Source: Hufsiella arboris
GTDB taxonomy: Bacteria > Bacteroidota > Bacteroidia > Sphingobacteriales > Sphingobacteriaceae
Reading direction: 5' to 3'
DNA length: 64,000 nt
Assembly (NCBI RefSeq): GCF_009834875.1
Contig: NZ_WVHT01000012.1
Location: 1-64,000 of the forward strand
The position numbers and the translations under genes were made by a program. Shown in pieces: positions 17,585 through 26,350 of this stretch. The notes beneath the pieces were generated by a model. That model was not told the origin of the DNA. It ran no database searches and saw nothing but the letters and a program-made list of their open reading frames with translations. Every line of letters begins with the position of its first letter. Position 1 is the first letter of the stretch.

Positions 17585-17601
17585 TTGGCACAACTTTCGC
17601 A
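17585..17601 (+). promoter_or_regulatory. Candidate sigma-54 (-24/-12) promoter
   Basis: TTGGCACAACTTTCGCA places GG (17587-17588) and GC (17599-17600) exactly ten bases apart, as in RpoN promoters (TGGCAC-N5-TTGC). One mismatch lies in the -12 TTGC. A start about 12 bases downstream would leave an 18-base leader before the small ORF at 17630. Confidence 0.45.
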
Positions 17602-17629
17602 TTAAGCTTAACAACTAAAACTTAAAAAC

Positions 17630-17773
17630 ATGGATACTACATTAAACCTAGATACGCTAACAGCAGCATTTGATAAAGAGTTGAAAGAATTATTAATGGC
17701 CGATTTAAAAGCTTTCAAAGCGAGGAAGAATAAAGGCATCAACCAGGGCAAAACTGTAAAACAGGCAGCCTGA
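17630..17773 (+). CDS. Small hypothetical protein, 47 aa
   Basis: This is a short ORF with ATG, TGA and its own promoter-like and terminator-like flanks. The product starts MDTTLNLDTLTAAFDKEL and has an acidic/leucine-rich N-terminal helix (KELKELLMADLKAFKARKN) and a basic tail (NKGINQGKTVKQAA). No family is recognised. The isolated cassette (sigma-54-like box 30 bases upstream, hairpin 30 bases downstream) argues that it is transcribed. An alternative is a small RNA in which the ORF is accidental. Confidence 0.55.
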   Translation: MDTTLNLDTLTAAFDKELKELLMADLKAFKARKNKGINQGKTVKQAA

Positions 17774-17803
17774 CCATATATACAATTATCTACGAAAACA
17801 ACG

Positions 17804-17830
17804 CAAAAGCCCTTTCGGGCTTTTTGTTTT
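17804..17830 (+). terminator. Terminator of the 47-aa ORF
   Basis: AAAAGCCC-tttc-GGGCTTTTT, continuing into TGTTTTTT, is a classical intrinsic terminator. Confidence 0.88.
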
Positions 17831-17859
17831 TTATGGTAATTTAAATGCAGATGAATGGC

Positions 17860-19362
17860 TTATTGGTCGAGCGACTTTAACCAGTTATCGGCTTCTTCTT
17901 TTTCAGTAAAGAACCTGGTTATTAAATTTCCGACGGCGATATCGATACTTTTCTCAGCAGACATCCGGCTGAAAGTGCTTGGCGAATAGATCCAGGCAAA
18001 ATATTTCAATCCTGCATTTTCCATAGCGGGAAACCACACTTCGCCTCCCCAATCTACGGCTTCCGACCAGTTGCCAATGACATAAGTATTATCATTTAAC
18101 ACCCGGTCGCAATGATTATCGCGCAAAATATCCAGCATATGCAAACATCCTTTTTTTACAGAGTCATAATTTTGGTAACCAAGCCAATTTGCTTCAATGC
18201 GGTGTTCTGACTGGTTATAAACGATCTCGATAAAATTAGCTTTATAGGACGTTTTCGTATTTTCATATTCTTTAAGTTCGATCTTCCCATTTACCGGAAG
18301 CAAAAAGTAAAATGTTGAGCCAACGCCCGGTTCGCTTTCGATCCAGAAGCTGCCGTTGTGACGCTTAACAATCTCCGATGCGATATACAACCCTAAGCCT
18401 AATCCTTCAAACCTGGTGACTGTATTATCCAGACGATAAAACCGGTTAAAAAGATTACCTAAATGTTCGGGGGCGATACCTATTCCTAAGTCCTGTACCG
18501 AAACGACGATATTCTCCTGGTGTACTTCGCACCTGACGATAACCCTGTCTTTGCCCGGCGAGTACTTTATGGCATTGTTCAGCAGGTTGTTAACCACCTG
18601 TTCGATGCGCAGTTTGTCACCTTTATACTCGATGTGCGCAGTTTGTTCGATAATTATTCTGTGCTGAGGCGCAGTATTCTGAACGCTCTCTATCACGTCG
18701 TCCAACATTTCGTCAAACCAAAATGCTTCAACATTGTACATCAGCTTGCCTGCGTTGATTTTAGAAACATCCAGCAGGTCATTTACCAGTTTCTCCAGCT
18801 TCAAAATACTCTGACCTGCCTTCTGTATAAACGATGCCGGCTTGTCTGCTATTCCGGTTTGCATACGCTCATAAAGCTGAATATATGCTTTGGCAGTAGT
18901 AAGCGGCGTTTTTAACTCATGGCTGGCTATACTGATAAATTCGTCCTTGGATTGCTCATTTCGTTTGCGTTCGTCGATATCTGTATTGGTACCAATCCAT
19001 TTAACAATTTCACCCTTTTCTTTTACAGGCAATGCCCTTCCAAGATGCCATTTATATACTCCCTGGTTATTAGCCAGCCGGAATTCAACTTCATAAAGTG
19101 TTCCGGTTTCGAGTGCATACGTCCACGTTTCAACGCATTGCTGCTTATCATCGGGATGAATTACATCAAGCCACGCAATGCCAAGTAATTCCTGCGATGT
19201 TTTACCGAAAAATGCACGGGCCTGGCTATTAATATAAGTAAGTTTTCCGTCTGGTGAAGCGGTCCATACCTGCTGAGGCATAGAATCTGTCAGAAGGTTA
19301 AACTGTAGGTCACTTGCCGGAGAATGCTCTGCCGTTTGATTATGGGACGTATTATCCTCCAT
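17860..19362 (-). CDS. PAS-containing sensor histidine kinase
   Basis: A 500-residue cytoplasmic kinase without membrane segments. The PAS domain covers about 20-133 (WTASPDGKLTYINSQARAFFG). The HisKA domain has phospho-acceptor His148 in SIASHELKTPL. HATPase_c (about 250-365) has the N box NLLNNAIKYSP and the G boxes DLGIGI and GLGLGLYIASEIVK. The last 130 residues form an extra domain resembling the SpoIIAA/STAS-like tail of Bacteroidota kinases (HRIEANWLGYQNYDSVKKGC, YVIGNWSEAVDWGGEVWFP, AWIYSP). No response regulator is adjacent, so this is an orphan kinase. The lack of membrane anchors suggests a cytoplasmic signal. Confidence 0.92.
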   Translation of the reverse strand: MEDNTSHNQTAEHSPASDLQFNLLTDSMPQQVWTASPDGKLTYINSQARAFFGKTSQELLGIAWLDVIHPDDKQQCVETWTYALETGTLYEVEFRLANNQGVYKWHLGRALPVKEKGEIVKWIGTNTDIDERKRNEQSKDEFISIASHELKTPLTTAKAYIQLYERMQTGIADKPASFIQKAGQSILKLEKLVNDLLDVSKINAGKLMYNVEAFWFDEMLDDVIESVQNTAPQHRIIIEQTAHIEYKGDKLRIEQVVNNLLNNAIKYSPGKDRVIVRCEVHQENIVVSVQDLGIGIAPEHLGNLFNRFYRLDNTVTRFEGLGLGLYIASEIVKRHNGSFWIESEPGVGSTFYFLLPVNGKIELKEYENTKTSYKANFIEIVYNQSEHRIEANWLGYQNYDSVKKGCLHMLDILRDNHCDRVLNDNTYVIGNWSEAVDWGGEVWFPAMENAGLKYFAWIYSPSTFSRMSAEKSIDIAVGNLITRFFTEKEEADNWLKSLDQ

Positions 19363-19450
19363 GGGTGTTGGTTAACTCACCTCTTGCAAGGTGAAAACAT
19401 TTTAGCCGATAAAACTAAGAAATTGAAACCGACAAATTTGGTTGAACTGG

Positions 19451-19477
19451 AAAAAGCCGGGAACTCATTCCCGGGCT
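19451..19477 (-). terminator. Terminator of the split-barrel gene
   Basis: On the minus strand AGCCCGGGAA-tgag-TTCCCGGCT is followed by TTTTT. One base is bulged in the stem. Confidence 0.8.
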
Positions 19478-19484
19478 CCTGATA

Positions 19485-20021
19485 CTAAAGGCTTAAATTT
19501 CCTTCAATTGAATCATCCAGCGTTTTTCCGGATACCGCACCGGCTGCCATTTTTATAAATGCAACAATTCCGCCATGCTTATTGTCCCAATAATATCCCT
19601 GTGTAGGATTTACTTTAATGACGCTGATACGCGGATCGTCTTTACCCTCAGTAAACCAAGTTTTCAACAAAGGATGCCATAATTCCTCGATTTTTGCGCG
19701 GTCCTCAACAATTTCGGCAATTCCGTAAACCGACAAAAAACCTGCATGCGCGGAATTCTGAAATAAAAGTTGCACGAAAGGGTCGCTGTTAATTTCTTCA
19801 TTTTTATGGCTGTCGTTGGCACTTAAAAACCAAATATTCCCTTCTTCGTCAACTTGCTGTGCTGACATTGGCCTGGTTGAAAATGGAAGTCCGGTTTTAA
19901 TATTGCTATTAAAAAAACATGTCTCGGCTTTCTCTGCTATTTCCTTAATTTTCTTTGCAGCTTCGCTGCCCTCCAGCTGCTGATAATTCTCTTCCGGCTG
20001 GTTTTTATTAATGCTATCCAT
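19485..20021 (-). CDS. FMN-binding split-barrel stress protein (PNPOx-like)
   Basis: A 178-residue soluble protein of the pyridoxamine-phosphate-oxidase-like split-barrel fold, the 'general stress protein 26' subgroup. Diagnostic parts are FSTRPMSAQQVDEEGNIWFLSAND, NEEINSDPFVQLLFQN, GFLSVYGIAEIVED and the late YYWDNKHGG. Members bind a flavin and are usually annotated as stress-induced; no catalytic activity can be assigned. It is followed by its own terminator, while the next minus-strand gene upstream (20070) is 48 bases away, so they may be co-transcribed. Confidence 0.85.
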   Translation of the reverse strand: MDSINKNQPEENYQQLEGSEAAKKIKEIAEKAETCFFNSNIKTGLPFSTRPMSAQQVDEEGNIWFLSANDSHKNEEINSDPFVQLLFQNSAHAGFLSVYGIAEIVEDRAKIEELWHPLLKTWFTEGKDDPRISVIKVNPTQGYYWDNKHGGIVAFIKMAAGAVSGKTLDDSIEGNLSL

Positions 20022-20069
20022 AGGTATTTCTTTTCACCTATAACAGCAGGCAAACTAAATAGTTGAGTT

Positions 20070-22883
20070 TTATTGAACAATGACCCGCATGATATCGGTT
20101 CTCCCATCTGTTGAAACCACATGTATAGCATAGATGCCCGGCTTTAACGACAGAGAACCGATATCTATACTGAGGGTAGAGCCAGTGTTTTTAAAAAAGG
20201 CACTCGCTACTTCGCGCTTATTTCCGTCCAGATCAACAAGATGAATTCTTGAAATACCTTTATAAGAGTCCTTGAACACAATTTTCAAATTGCTTTTAAC
20301 AGGGTTAGGATACAAAACGGGAACATTTGAGACTTTTTCCGATAACGGCTTAACTTCTTGTTGATTTTGAAAAAAAGCTTTGCCGGCTGCATATTTCGCT
20401 GAAGTTATTACTGTTGCAGACTGAGGTTTTGCTATAACGAAATATGCACACATCGCGCCGGACGCAGGGCTTTGAAGGTTTCCACCCAGGCTCACCTGGC
20501 CCATGGGCATTGGCTTATAATACAGATTTAACCGCAACATCTTCGGGTCGTCTGTTCCAATCTGATCGGCAAGTTTTTGCCAGCCGGACAACCATGCAGG
20601 CAGAACAGTAGCACGCGGATCGTATGCAACGTAAACATCTGCATCTTGAGACAAATCAAAGGTTAGCAGCTTTGCCGAATTATTGTATTTATCGTCGGCC
20701 GGTGTTTTAATGAACGATGCACCAACCAGCGACACAGGAACCAACCCAATTTTATAGTTACGGTCGGTGTAATATGTGGTTCCGGTAGCAAGCTGCGCTA
20801 ATTCATACTTGTTGCCTGTAAACGGTTCGATATTACTAATTAAGCTATCTGCTGAGCTCTCGCTGTTGGCTCTGACAATGACAACAAACTGGCATTGGGC
20901 ACCCGCGGCCGGACTTTGCAAATTGCCCCCGATCAATACATTACCTGCACTGAACTTTTTACCGTACAGGTTAAAGGAAACAAGCTTAGGATCGTCGACA
21001 CTAATCTTATCGGGCAGCTTTTCCCAGCTGTTCAGCCAGTTGGGCAATACAGTGGCACGACTGTCATATGCTACAAAAACTGTAGCTTCTTTGGTAAGGT
21101 TAAAAGAGAGCAGAGAAGATGAGTTATTCGATTTATCATCATTTGCAGTAAGCAAGAAGGGCACTCCGGTAAGTGAGGAAGGAACTGAAGTTATCTTATA
21201 GGTGCGATCGGTATAATATGTAATGCCGGCGGCTAGTGTCCCTATGCGGTACGGTTTGCCGGTTGTAGCAACAAGGTTTGTTACCAGACTGTCGGTTGTG
21301 CTATCAGCCTTAAAATTTGCTATAAGCGTTTTACTACGGTCCATTAATATCGTTAAGGGATTTGTCGTTGCGCTCGTATCGCCAGTCCATTTATCAAACT
21401 TCCATCCGGCGGCTGCGTCAGCTGTTAGCAGCACCGTCGATCCATCATAGGTAACGCTATCAGGACTTTTTGTTACTATCCCACTTCCATTTTTATTTAC
21501 TGTAAGCGAGTAACCGGAAAGCGGTTTAACAACCGTTAAGTTCACGCAAAAACTGGCTTTTGACCCCGAAGGAATCGCTGTCGCGGTAATCGTACCGGAA
21601 TAATTCCCCTGCGGCAGGCTATCTGCATTAATGGTAATTTCAACATCCTTGCCATTTAACGTGGCCATACCACCAGCATTCTTTGACACGGTAAGCCAGC
21701 TGGCATTTGAAGTGGTAGTAAACTGAGTAGAATCCTGGATAACATATAACAGATTCTTACCAGTTAACGTTCCCGCCGAATCAGCTTTCACGGACAGGCA
21801 AGGCACTGAGAACCCGAGTGTCCGGACATTGCTCCTTGGAATCGTTGCCGAATATGTTTCAGTGCGCTCATCGCTGTAAACAGTCCGTGCGCCGTTGGTT
21901 ATTAAAAACTGGTTACCGGCAAGTTTTGCCGATAAGCCCAGATAACTGGCGGGTAACTTCAAAGCGGCCAGATTTGTCCAGCTTCCCTTTCCGTTATTGG
22001 CTTCCGGAGTAAACTGGTAAACCGTATTTTGAGTTACGTTATTTACACCCTGGCCGGCCACCATGTATATCTTACCATCAACTGCAAAAGTTGCAGCTTC
22101 GGCATGTGAGCGCACCACCGGCAGATCGGTAAGCCTCGTCCAGGTATTGGTTAGCGGATCATAAACATGGCAATACTTTTGATCCAGGGCGCTGCAATCA
22201 TGCTGAAACTGCCCGCCAAAAGCATATATTTTTCCACCAAGAGTGACATAACTTATATGATTTCGTGGAACCGGCATTGGGGCGAGCTTATTTTCCCAGG
22301 TAACATGCGCGGGATCTGCAAGATATTTATCTACGTCGAGCGTTAAGTGCAATATGGCCTGGTCATCACACAATGTTGGACCGAACCCTCCAAAAACGTG
22401 AATTGTCCGGCCAAGCAGGGCGTACCCGCCAGCACCCATTGGGAAGGCTTGTCCCGTTTCGGGATTTATCAGTTCAGGCCCATCAGACCATGTGTTTGTA
22501 GTGATGTTATAAATAATTACCTGGCTACTGGCCGGACCATGCGCATCAACTGCTCTCCCGCCAATGATCCAGACATTATCATCAACTAATGCAATACCGT
22601 TGTGCGTAATTTCTTTCCCTGCAGGAAAGGGTGCTATCTGCGTCCATTTATTCCTTGCGATATCATATACTTCATTGGTTTTTTCAATAATCGGATTATC
22701 GCCAAAGCCTCCAAAAACATACAACTTGTTCCGGTAGATAACATTATTGCATTCGGCTCTTTTACGGATTTCGTTGGCCTTACGTATCCACTGGGCGTTC
22801 GCTTTGCCACCGGCGAGCAGAATAAGCATAAATAATCCGGCAGCAAACCTGAGGCTGCGGACAGTTAGTGAGAGAGGTTTCAC
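20070..22883 (-). CDS. Kelch/BACON/InlB-repeat secreted protein with T9SS tail
   Basis: A 937-residue exported multidomain protein. In order: signal peptide to about 30; a Kelch beta-propeller (about 35-345, repeated (V/I)YxFGG and MVAGQG motifs); a BACON-like Ig domain (about 365-455, SNASWLTVSKNAGG); a divergent InlB B-repeat (about 460-530, GWKFDKWTGDT); two tandem copies of an unrecognised domain (about 535-685 and 690-830) sharing YYTDR(T/N)YKI, VAYD(S/P)RATVLP and GGNLQSPA; and a C-terminal sorting domain (VLYPNPVKSNLKI to the end). The tail is that of type IX secretion cargo, so the protein is probably cell-surface or released. Carbohydrate binding is plausible but not shown. Confidence 0.88.
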   Translation of the reverse strand: MKPLSLTVRSLRFAAGLFMLILLAGGKANAQWIRKANEIRKRAECNNVIYRNKLYVFGGFGDNPIIEKTNEVYDIARNKWTQIAPFPAGKEITHNGIALVDDNVWIIGGRAVDAHGPASSQVIIYNITTNTWSDGPELINPETGQAFPMGAGGYALLGRTIHVFGGFGPTLCDDQAILHLTLDVDKYLADPAHVTWENKLAPMPVPRNHISYVTLGGKIYAFGGQFQHDCSALDQKYCHVYDPLTNTWTRLTDLPVVRSHAEAATFAVDGKIYMVAGQGVNNVTQNTVYQFTPEANNGKGSWTNLAALKLPASYLGLSAKLAGNQFLITNGARTVYSDERTETYSATIPRSNVRTLGFSVPCLSVKADSAGTLTGKNLLYVIQDSTQFTTTSNASWLTVSKNAGGMATLNGKDVEITINADSLPQGNYSGTITATAIPSGSKASFCVNLTVVKPLSGYSLTVNKNGSGIVTKSPDSVTYDGSTVLLTADAAAGWKFDKWTGDTSATTNPLTILMDRSKTLIANFKADSTTDSLVTNLVATTGKPYRIGTLAAGITYYTDRTYKITSVPSSLTGVPFLLTANDDKSNNSSSLLSFNLTKEATVFVAYDSRATVLPNWLNSWEKLPDKISVDDPKLVSFNLYGKKFSAGNVLIGGNLQSPAAGAQCQFVVIVRANSESSADSLISNIEPFTGNKYELAQLATGTTYYTDRNYKIGLVPVSLVGASFIKTPADDKYNNSAKLLTFDLSQDADVYVAYDPRATVLPAWLSGWQKLADQIGTDDPKMLRLNLYYKPMPMGQVSLGGNLQSPASGAMCAYFVIAKPQSATVITSAKYAAGKAFFQNQQEVKPLSEKVSNVPVLYPNPVKSNLKIVFKDSYKGISRIHLVDLDGNKREVASAFFKNTGSTLSIDIGSLSLKPGIYAIHVVSTDGRTDIMRVIVQ

Positions 22884-23050
22884 GTTATTAGGTCAAAGGT
22901 TCTAAGTTTTCAAGCGTGTTTCTACTTTAAATCTAAGCAGAAAGAGAAGCGAACACAACGCTGTAAATCAGATTGTTCGGTTCTGTGAACTTGTTATACA
23001 GATTTTCCCAGCGCTGTTATTACCAGAGACGTTGCAAGAAATGACAAGTA

Positions 23051-23619
23051 TTATTTAAGCTCGATATTGTAAAAGCGAGCGATATAAGTCAGCTGGTAGA
23101 GGATGAAAAAAAGTACAAGTCCAAGGTGAAACTTCCGGTTGTCGGTCCGACTCGCAAAAACACACAGAACAAGTAGTCCAACCGCCCGAATTATCATTTC
23201 GATACCGAATCGATTTACATAGGCGTCGCCTTTATTAAGGTATCGAAGATGTTGGCCAAAAATGACAGTCCCATGAACCCGAAGAACCATTTCTTCCTCG
23301 AAAAAAATAATCTTCATAATCCTGGTAATCGTTTAAATCATCCGGATATAACAGTGAACAGATGACATAATATTTAGTGATATAAAGAACGATGAAAAAG
23401 TAGGTAAAGAAATGCCATTGTATAATTCCGGAAAGCAGGAATTCCCACCACCAGAAAGAACCAGGGTAATAAATAAGTAAATGACCCATAACAAATGAAT
23501 GCCATAGGGCTTAACGCGGGAAGGATGCTGGACAAACTTTACCGTTCCGCGGAGAAGATGAGCAAGGCTGAAGCTAGGCGTAATGCCAATAACGTATTTA
23601 TATACGTGAATACTTCCAT
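23051..23619 (-). pseudogene. Decayed multi-pass membrane protein, four frame breaks
   Basis: Reading the minus strand from the ATG at 23619, the coding sense moves between frames four times. It goes MEVFTYINTLLALRLA, then the frame with HLLRGTVKFVQHPSRVKPY and HLLW (about 23486-23575), then FWWWEFLLSGIIQW to DYEDYFF (about 23310-23462), then SRKKWFFGFMGLSFLANIF (about 23240-23305), then NRFGIEMIIRAVG to the stop at 23051. Restoring one base at each junction gives one protein of about 190 residues with several membrane helices. I recognise a recurring pattern of Bacteroidota membrane proteins (HP.(R/K)VKPY..HLLW, WWWEF, DYF) but cannot name its function. The third break is a T7 run where T8 is needed. 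Confidence 0.7.
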
Positions 23620-23659
23620 ACAGTATATGACCGCAAAACTCCCGGGCGTGAAGGGTTAA

Positions 23660-24016
23660 TTAATTCACCGTTATGCTCTTTTTAGGCTCAACCGAACAGG
23701 TTGACTTACCGTTTTTAAGGTTAACCTTCGCTTGTGAAGTGTAGGTTCCTGCCTGTTGATAAGTGTGCGACGCGGTGGTGCCGTTGATGGTTTCCTTTGT
23801 GCCATCACCATAGTTCCACTCGACAGAATTAACAGTAAGTGAACCATTGTAGTCAATAATGAAATAAATCGTTTTCGGATTGTCGCTCGCTGTTGTATAT
23901 TTCATACTCACGAGCAGGGATTCACCAACGCAATCTATCGCAGCAGTTGTTGTTTTTTTGCAGGAAACGTCCAAATAAAAGATGAATACAATGAGGGTGA
24001 ATAAGCCAAATTTCAG
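23660..24016 (-). CDS. PKD-domain lipoprotein with non-ATG (CTG) start
   Basis: A 118-residue product if translation starts at CTG 24016. That start yields an ideal lipoprotein signal: (M)KFGLFTLIVFIFYLDVSC with the lipobox Cys at residue 19. No ATG, GTG or other plausible start exists in frame further up before a stop. A TTG lies 14 codons in (23974) but would delete the signal. The mature part is one PKD-type Ig domain (VEWNYGDGTKETINGTTASHTYQQAGTY). Either an ATG mutated to CTG, making this a weakly expressed or dying gene, or CTG is used. It lies beside a clear pseudogene. Confidence 0.6.
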   Translation of the reverse strand: MKFGLFTLIVFIFYLDVSCKKTTTAAIDCVGESLLVSMKYTTASDNPKTIYFIIDYNGSLTVNSVEWNYGDGTKETINGTTASHTYQQAGTYTSQAKVNLKNGKSTCSVEPKKSITVN

Positions 24017-24175
24017 TTTACCTGGGGTAATAACTATTATTAAATTACAGTGATTAAGAGATCGGTAAAGTCATTCAATAAATAAACTACTCAGCTTTTT
24101 TCCAGAGCATAACGCCGCACAACCGCACTTAAGGTAGCACCGATGACGGGCGCCACATAACCATCCAATTGCCGG

Positions 24176-25225
24176 TCATTCTCCTTCCTCCACCTGCACT
24201 ACCTCGTATTTGTTAGCGCCATCAACCTTTACGGGCTGGTAATAGGTTTCGCCAACTTTCACATAAGTTTCATCTCCCACTTTAACTTCTTCTCCACCTT
24301 CAGGAAGATTAGTCACTACTGCTCCGGCCGGCGGCGCTACTACTTTATAACTGCTTCCGCTCTTTTCATAATATGCTCCGCCATAGTAATAATTGGTCGT
24401 GTTATTTACCACCACCGTTTCAGTACCCGACGGAACAGTCGTTATGGTTCCTCCCACGGGAGCCTGAACTACTGTATAACCGTTGTTCGCCTGCTGGTAC
24501 CAAACGCCCTGATCATAATGATACTGCGCATTTTCAACAGCTACAACAATAGCCGTGGTGGCCAGGGCGGCCACAAAAAAGCCCCATGGGTGCCATACCG
24601 GACCCCAGTAAAATGGGCGAAATGGGTGATAAACGTATGGATGGTAACCGTAATATCTTCTGCCGCCATAAACATACGGAGGGCGCACATAGGTATTTAA
24701 ATTATTACGGCGTACGACAGTATTGCGGTTGTTAATATTGACATCCCTGCTCCGGTCAACATTGATGTTGACATTCTTACGGCTGTTATCAACGTTCACC
24801 TTATTGCCGATGTTCGTTTTGTTGCCAATGTTAGTGTTGTTGCCCGGTCGGTTGTTATTGTTATTACCGGGGCGACTGTTATTAATAGATGCTGGCCGGT
24901 TATTACCGGTGTTGTTAGCTAAGCCCGGGCTATTATTATGTTGGTTTGAACCGCCCCTGTTTTGAAGAGCTGAACCTGCATTAGAACGTCTGTCAGGGCT
25001 AACACCTCGACCAGAAGATGAGGTCATAGCCGGTCTGTTGGCCGATATATTACCGCCGCCGTTTATTGATCGGTTGGCTCCGCCGGATAGCCGGGAAATT
25101 CCGCCACCACCACCACCGCGATGTCCCAGGCGCTGGGCAGCCAGGTCTTCAGAAATTAAAAGAATAAAACAGCTGGTGAGCAATCCGAGCGCCATGTGGC
25201 GATACCTCCTGCTTAGCTTTTTCAT
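24176..25225 (-). CDS. DUF6515-type low-complexity secreted protein
   Basis: A 349-residue exported protein. The signal peptide ends near LAAQ (about residue 30). A Gly/Asn/Arg-rich region follows (about 33-175, runs such as NRPGNNNNNRPGNN and repeated NIGNK), then a Tyr/Pro/His-rich segment (YYGYHPYVYHPFRPFYWGPVWHPWG), one hydrophobic helix (about 213-228), and a C-terminal part made of three similar SH3-like units (GVWYQQANNGYTVV.., YYEKSGSSYKVVAPPAG.., YVKVGETYYQPV). The last part is the DUF6515 signature. Function unknown; probably envelope-associated. It is 20 bases downstream of the DUF2092 gene and surely co-transcribed. Confidence 0.85.
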   Translation of the reverse strand: MKKLSRRYRHMALGLLTSCFILLISEDLAAQRLGHRGGGGGGISRLSGGANRSINGGGNISANRPAMTSSSGRGVSPDRRSNAGSALQNRGGSNQHNNSPGLANNTGNNRPASINNSRPGNNNNNRPGNNTNIGNKTNIGNKVNVDNSRKNVNINVDRSRDVNINNRNTVVRRNNLNTYVRPPYVYGGRRYYGYHPYVYHPFRPFYWGPVWHPWGFFVAALATTAIVVAVENAQYHYDQGVWYQQANNGYTVVQAPVGGTITTVPSGTETVVVNNTTNYYYGGAYYEKSGSSYKVVAPPAGAVVTNLPEGGEEVKVGDETYVKVGETYYQPVKVDGANKYEVVQVEEGE

Positions 25226-25245
25226 AGTTATGATATTAAAATTAA

Positions 25246-25998
25246 CTAATTCTTTTTGGATAAAATGATGAGCTTATTCGCGTTGGCGGGCTTCTCGAAA
25301 CTGAATAATGAGTCGGGCAGATCGGGATTTAATTTCCAGTCGGTGATATTTGCTTCATAATGCTTTGTATTTTCATCCAGCCCGATGATGATCAATTTAG
25401 CCGGCAGGCAATTCTCATCCGCATTAAGCCATAATTGTATGGAAACCTGTTTGCTCTTCGCCGCGATCTTATGATAAGCCTTGTCGTTTATCGTCATCTT
25501 TCCCAGGTACTCGATACGGTCGGATATATCGATTAGATCGTCGGTGAACGTCGGGTAAAAAAAATCGGACGCTGGAAAATCCACTCCGTAATTCCGGTGT
25601 ACTTTATCAATCGCTTCGACGGTTGTAGAAGGAGCCGAGTCCATCGTTCCATAATTATTCTGTGTATAAGAATAGTAAACCAGGTTCTTGCCATTGAACC
25701 AGAAGCCCGCTTTTCCTTTCTCGCCTTCTGACATTACCTGCATTTTATTGTTGCCCGAAAAACTGACCTTGCTTTCATTAAATTCTGAAAGCGTCCCAAA
25801 CTGCGAATCGTTTTCGTCTGATAAGGAACGAACCGTAAAACTGCAGGAGTTCAGCTTCCCGATGGTATTGGTCATCTTATCGAGCAAATTAATGGCTGCA
25901 GAGTCCAGGAATTTTTGTTGGGCAAAGGAATCGCCGGAAAAGATAGCTCCTGCAAACAACAATCCTGTGAACGACCTGATTATAGTTGCTTTTTTCAT
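25246..25998 (-). CDS. DUF2092 periplasmic protein
   Basis: A 250-residue exported protein. The ATG at 25998 is chosen because MKKATIIRSFTGLLFAGA begins a normal signal peptide (ending near SFAQ); the 19 codons upstream are derived from the direct repeat in the leader. The mature protein has the LolA-like half-barrel pattern of DUF2092: AINLLDKMTNTIGKL, KMQVMSEGEKGKAGFWFNGKNLVYYS, a central MTINDKAYHKIAAK and the closing DSLFSFEKP. Related proteins bind lipids or act as anti-sigma-like modules; no function is claimed. First gene of a two-gene unit with the DUF6515 protein. Confidence 0.85.
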   Translation of the reverse strand: MKKATIIRSFTGLLFAGAIFSGDSFAQQKFLDSAAINLLDKMTNTIGKLNSCSFTVRSLSDENDSQFGTLSEFNESKVSFSGNNKMQVMSEGEKGKAGFWFNGKNLVYYSYTQNNYGTMDSAPSTTVEAIDKVHRNYGVDFPASDFFYPTFTDDLIDISDRIEYLGKMTINDKAYHKIAAKSKQVSIQLWLNADENCLPAKLIIIGLDENTKHYEANITDWKLNPDLPDSLFSFEKPANANKLIILSKKN

Positions 25999-26004
25999 AA
26001 GCTT

Positions 26005-26040
26005 ATTTATTTGTAGTCTCCCGGCATTTATTTGTAATCT
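26005..26040 (-). promoter_or_regulatory. Direct repeat in the DUF2092 leader
   Basis: ATTTATTTGTAGTCT (26005-26019) and ATTTATTTGTAATCT (26026-26040) differ in one base and have a 21-bp period, two helical turns. They lie 7-42 bases upstream of the DUF2092 start codon and could be protein-binding sites or a slippage duplication. Confidence 0.45.
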
Positions 26041-26350
26041 GTGCCAGGCTAGCATAATTAAAATAAAGTTAAGCTTAGTTAAAAGTAAACCGCGACTATG
26101 CGGAATGTGAGAAGTTTCAAATTACAAAGTGAAACCATTATTATATCGGCAAGGCTGATGCAAGGAGGCCGAATCAAACTCCCCGGCGTTTTTAATACCT
26201 CGCGCGTTGCTTTATCCCTTGGAACCTTCTTCCAATTTTTTTATGTCCGCGATCGACATTTACTACTACAAGTTGTCAAAAACAACCATAATTAGCAGAT
26301 TTACAACTAACAGGTTCCGCGTTTTTTACCGATTCTGATGTGAATCAAAA

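Noticed and set aside
26098-26295. 65-codon plus-strand frame upstream of the XRE-pentapeptide gene
   Set aside because: No family text and it would run through the promoter region of both divergent genes.
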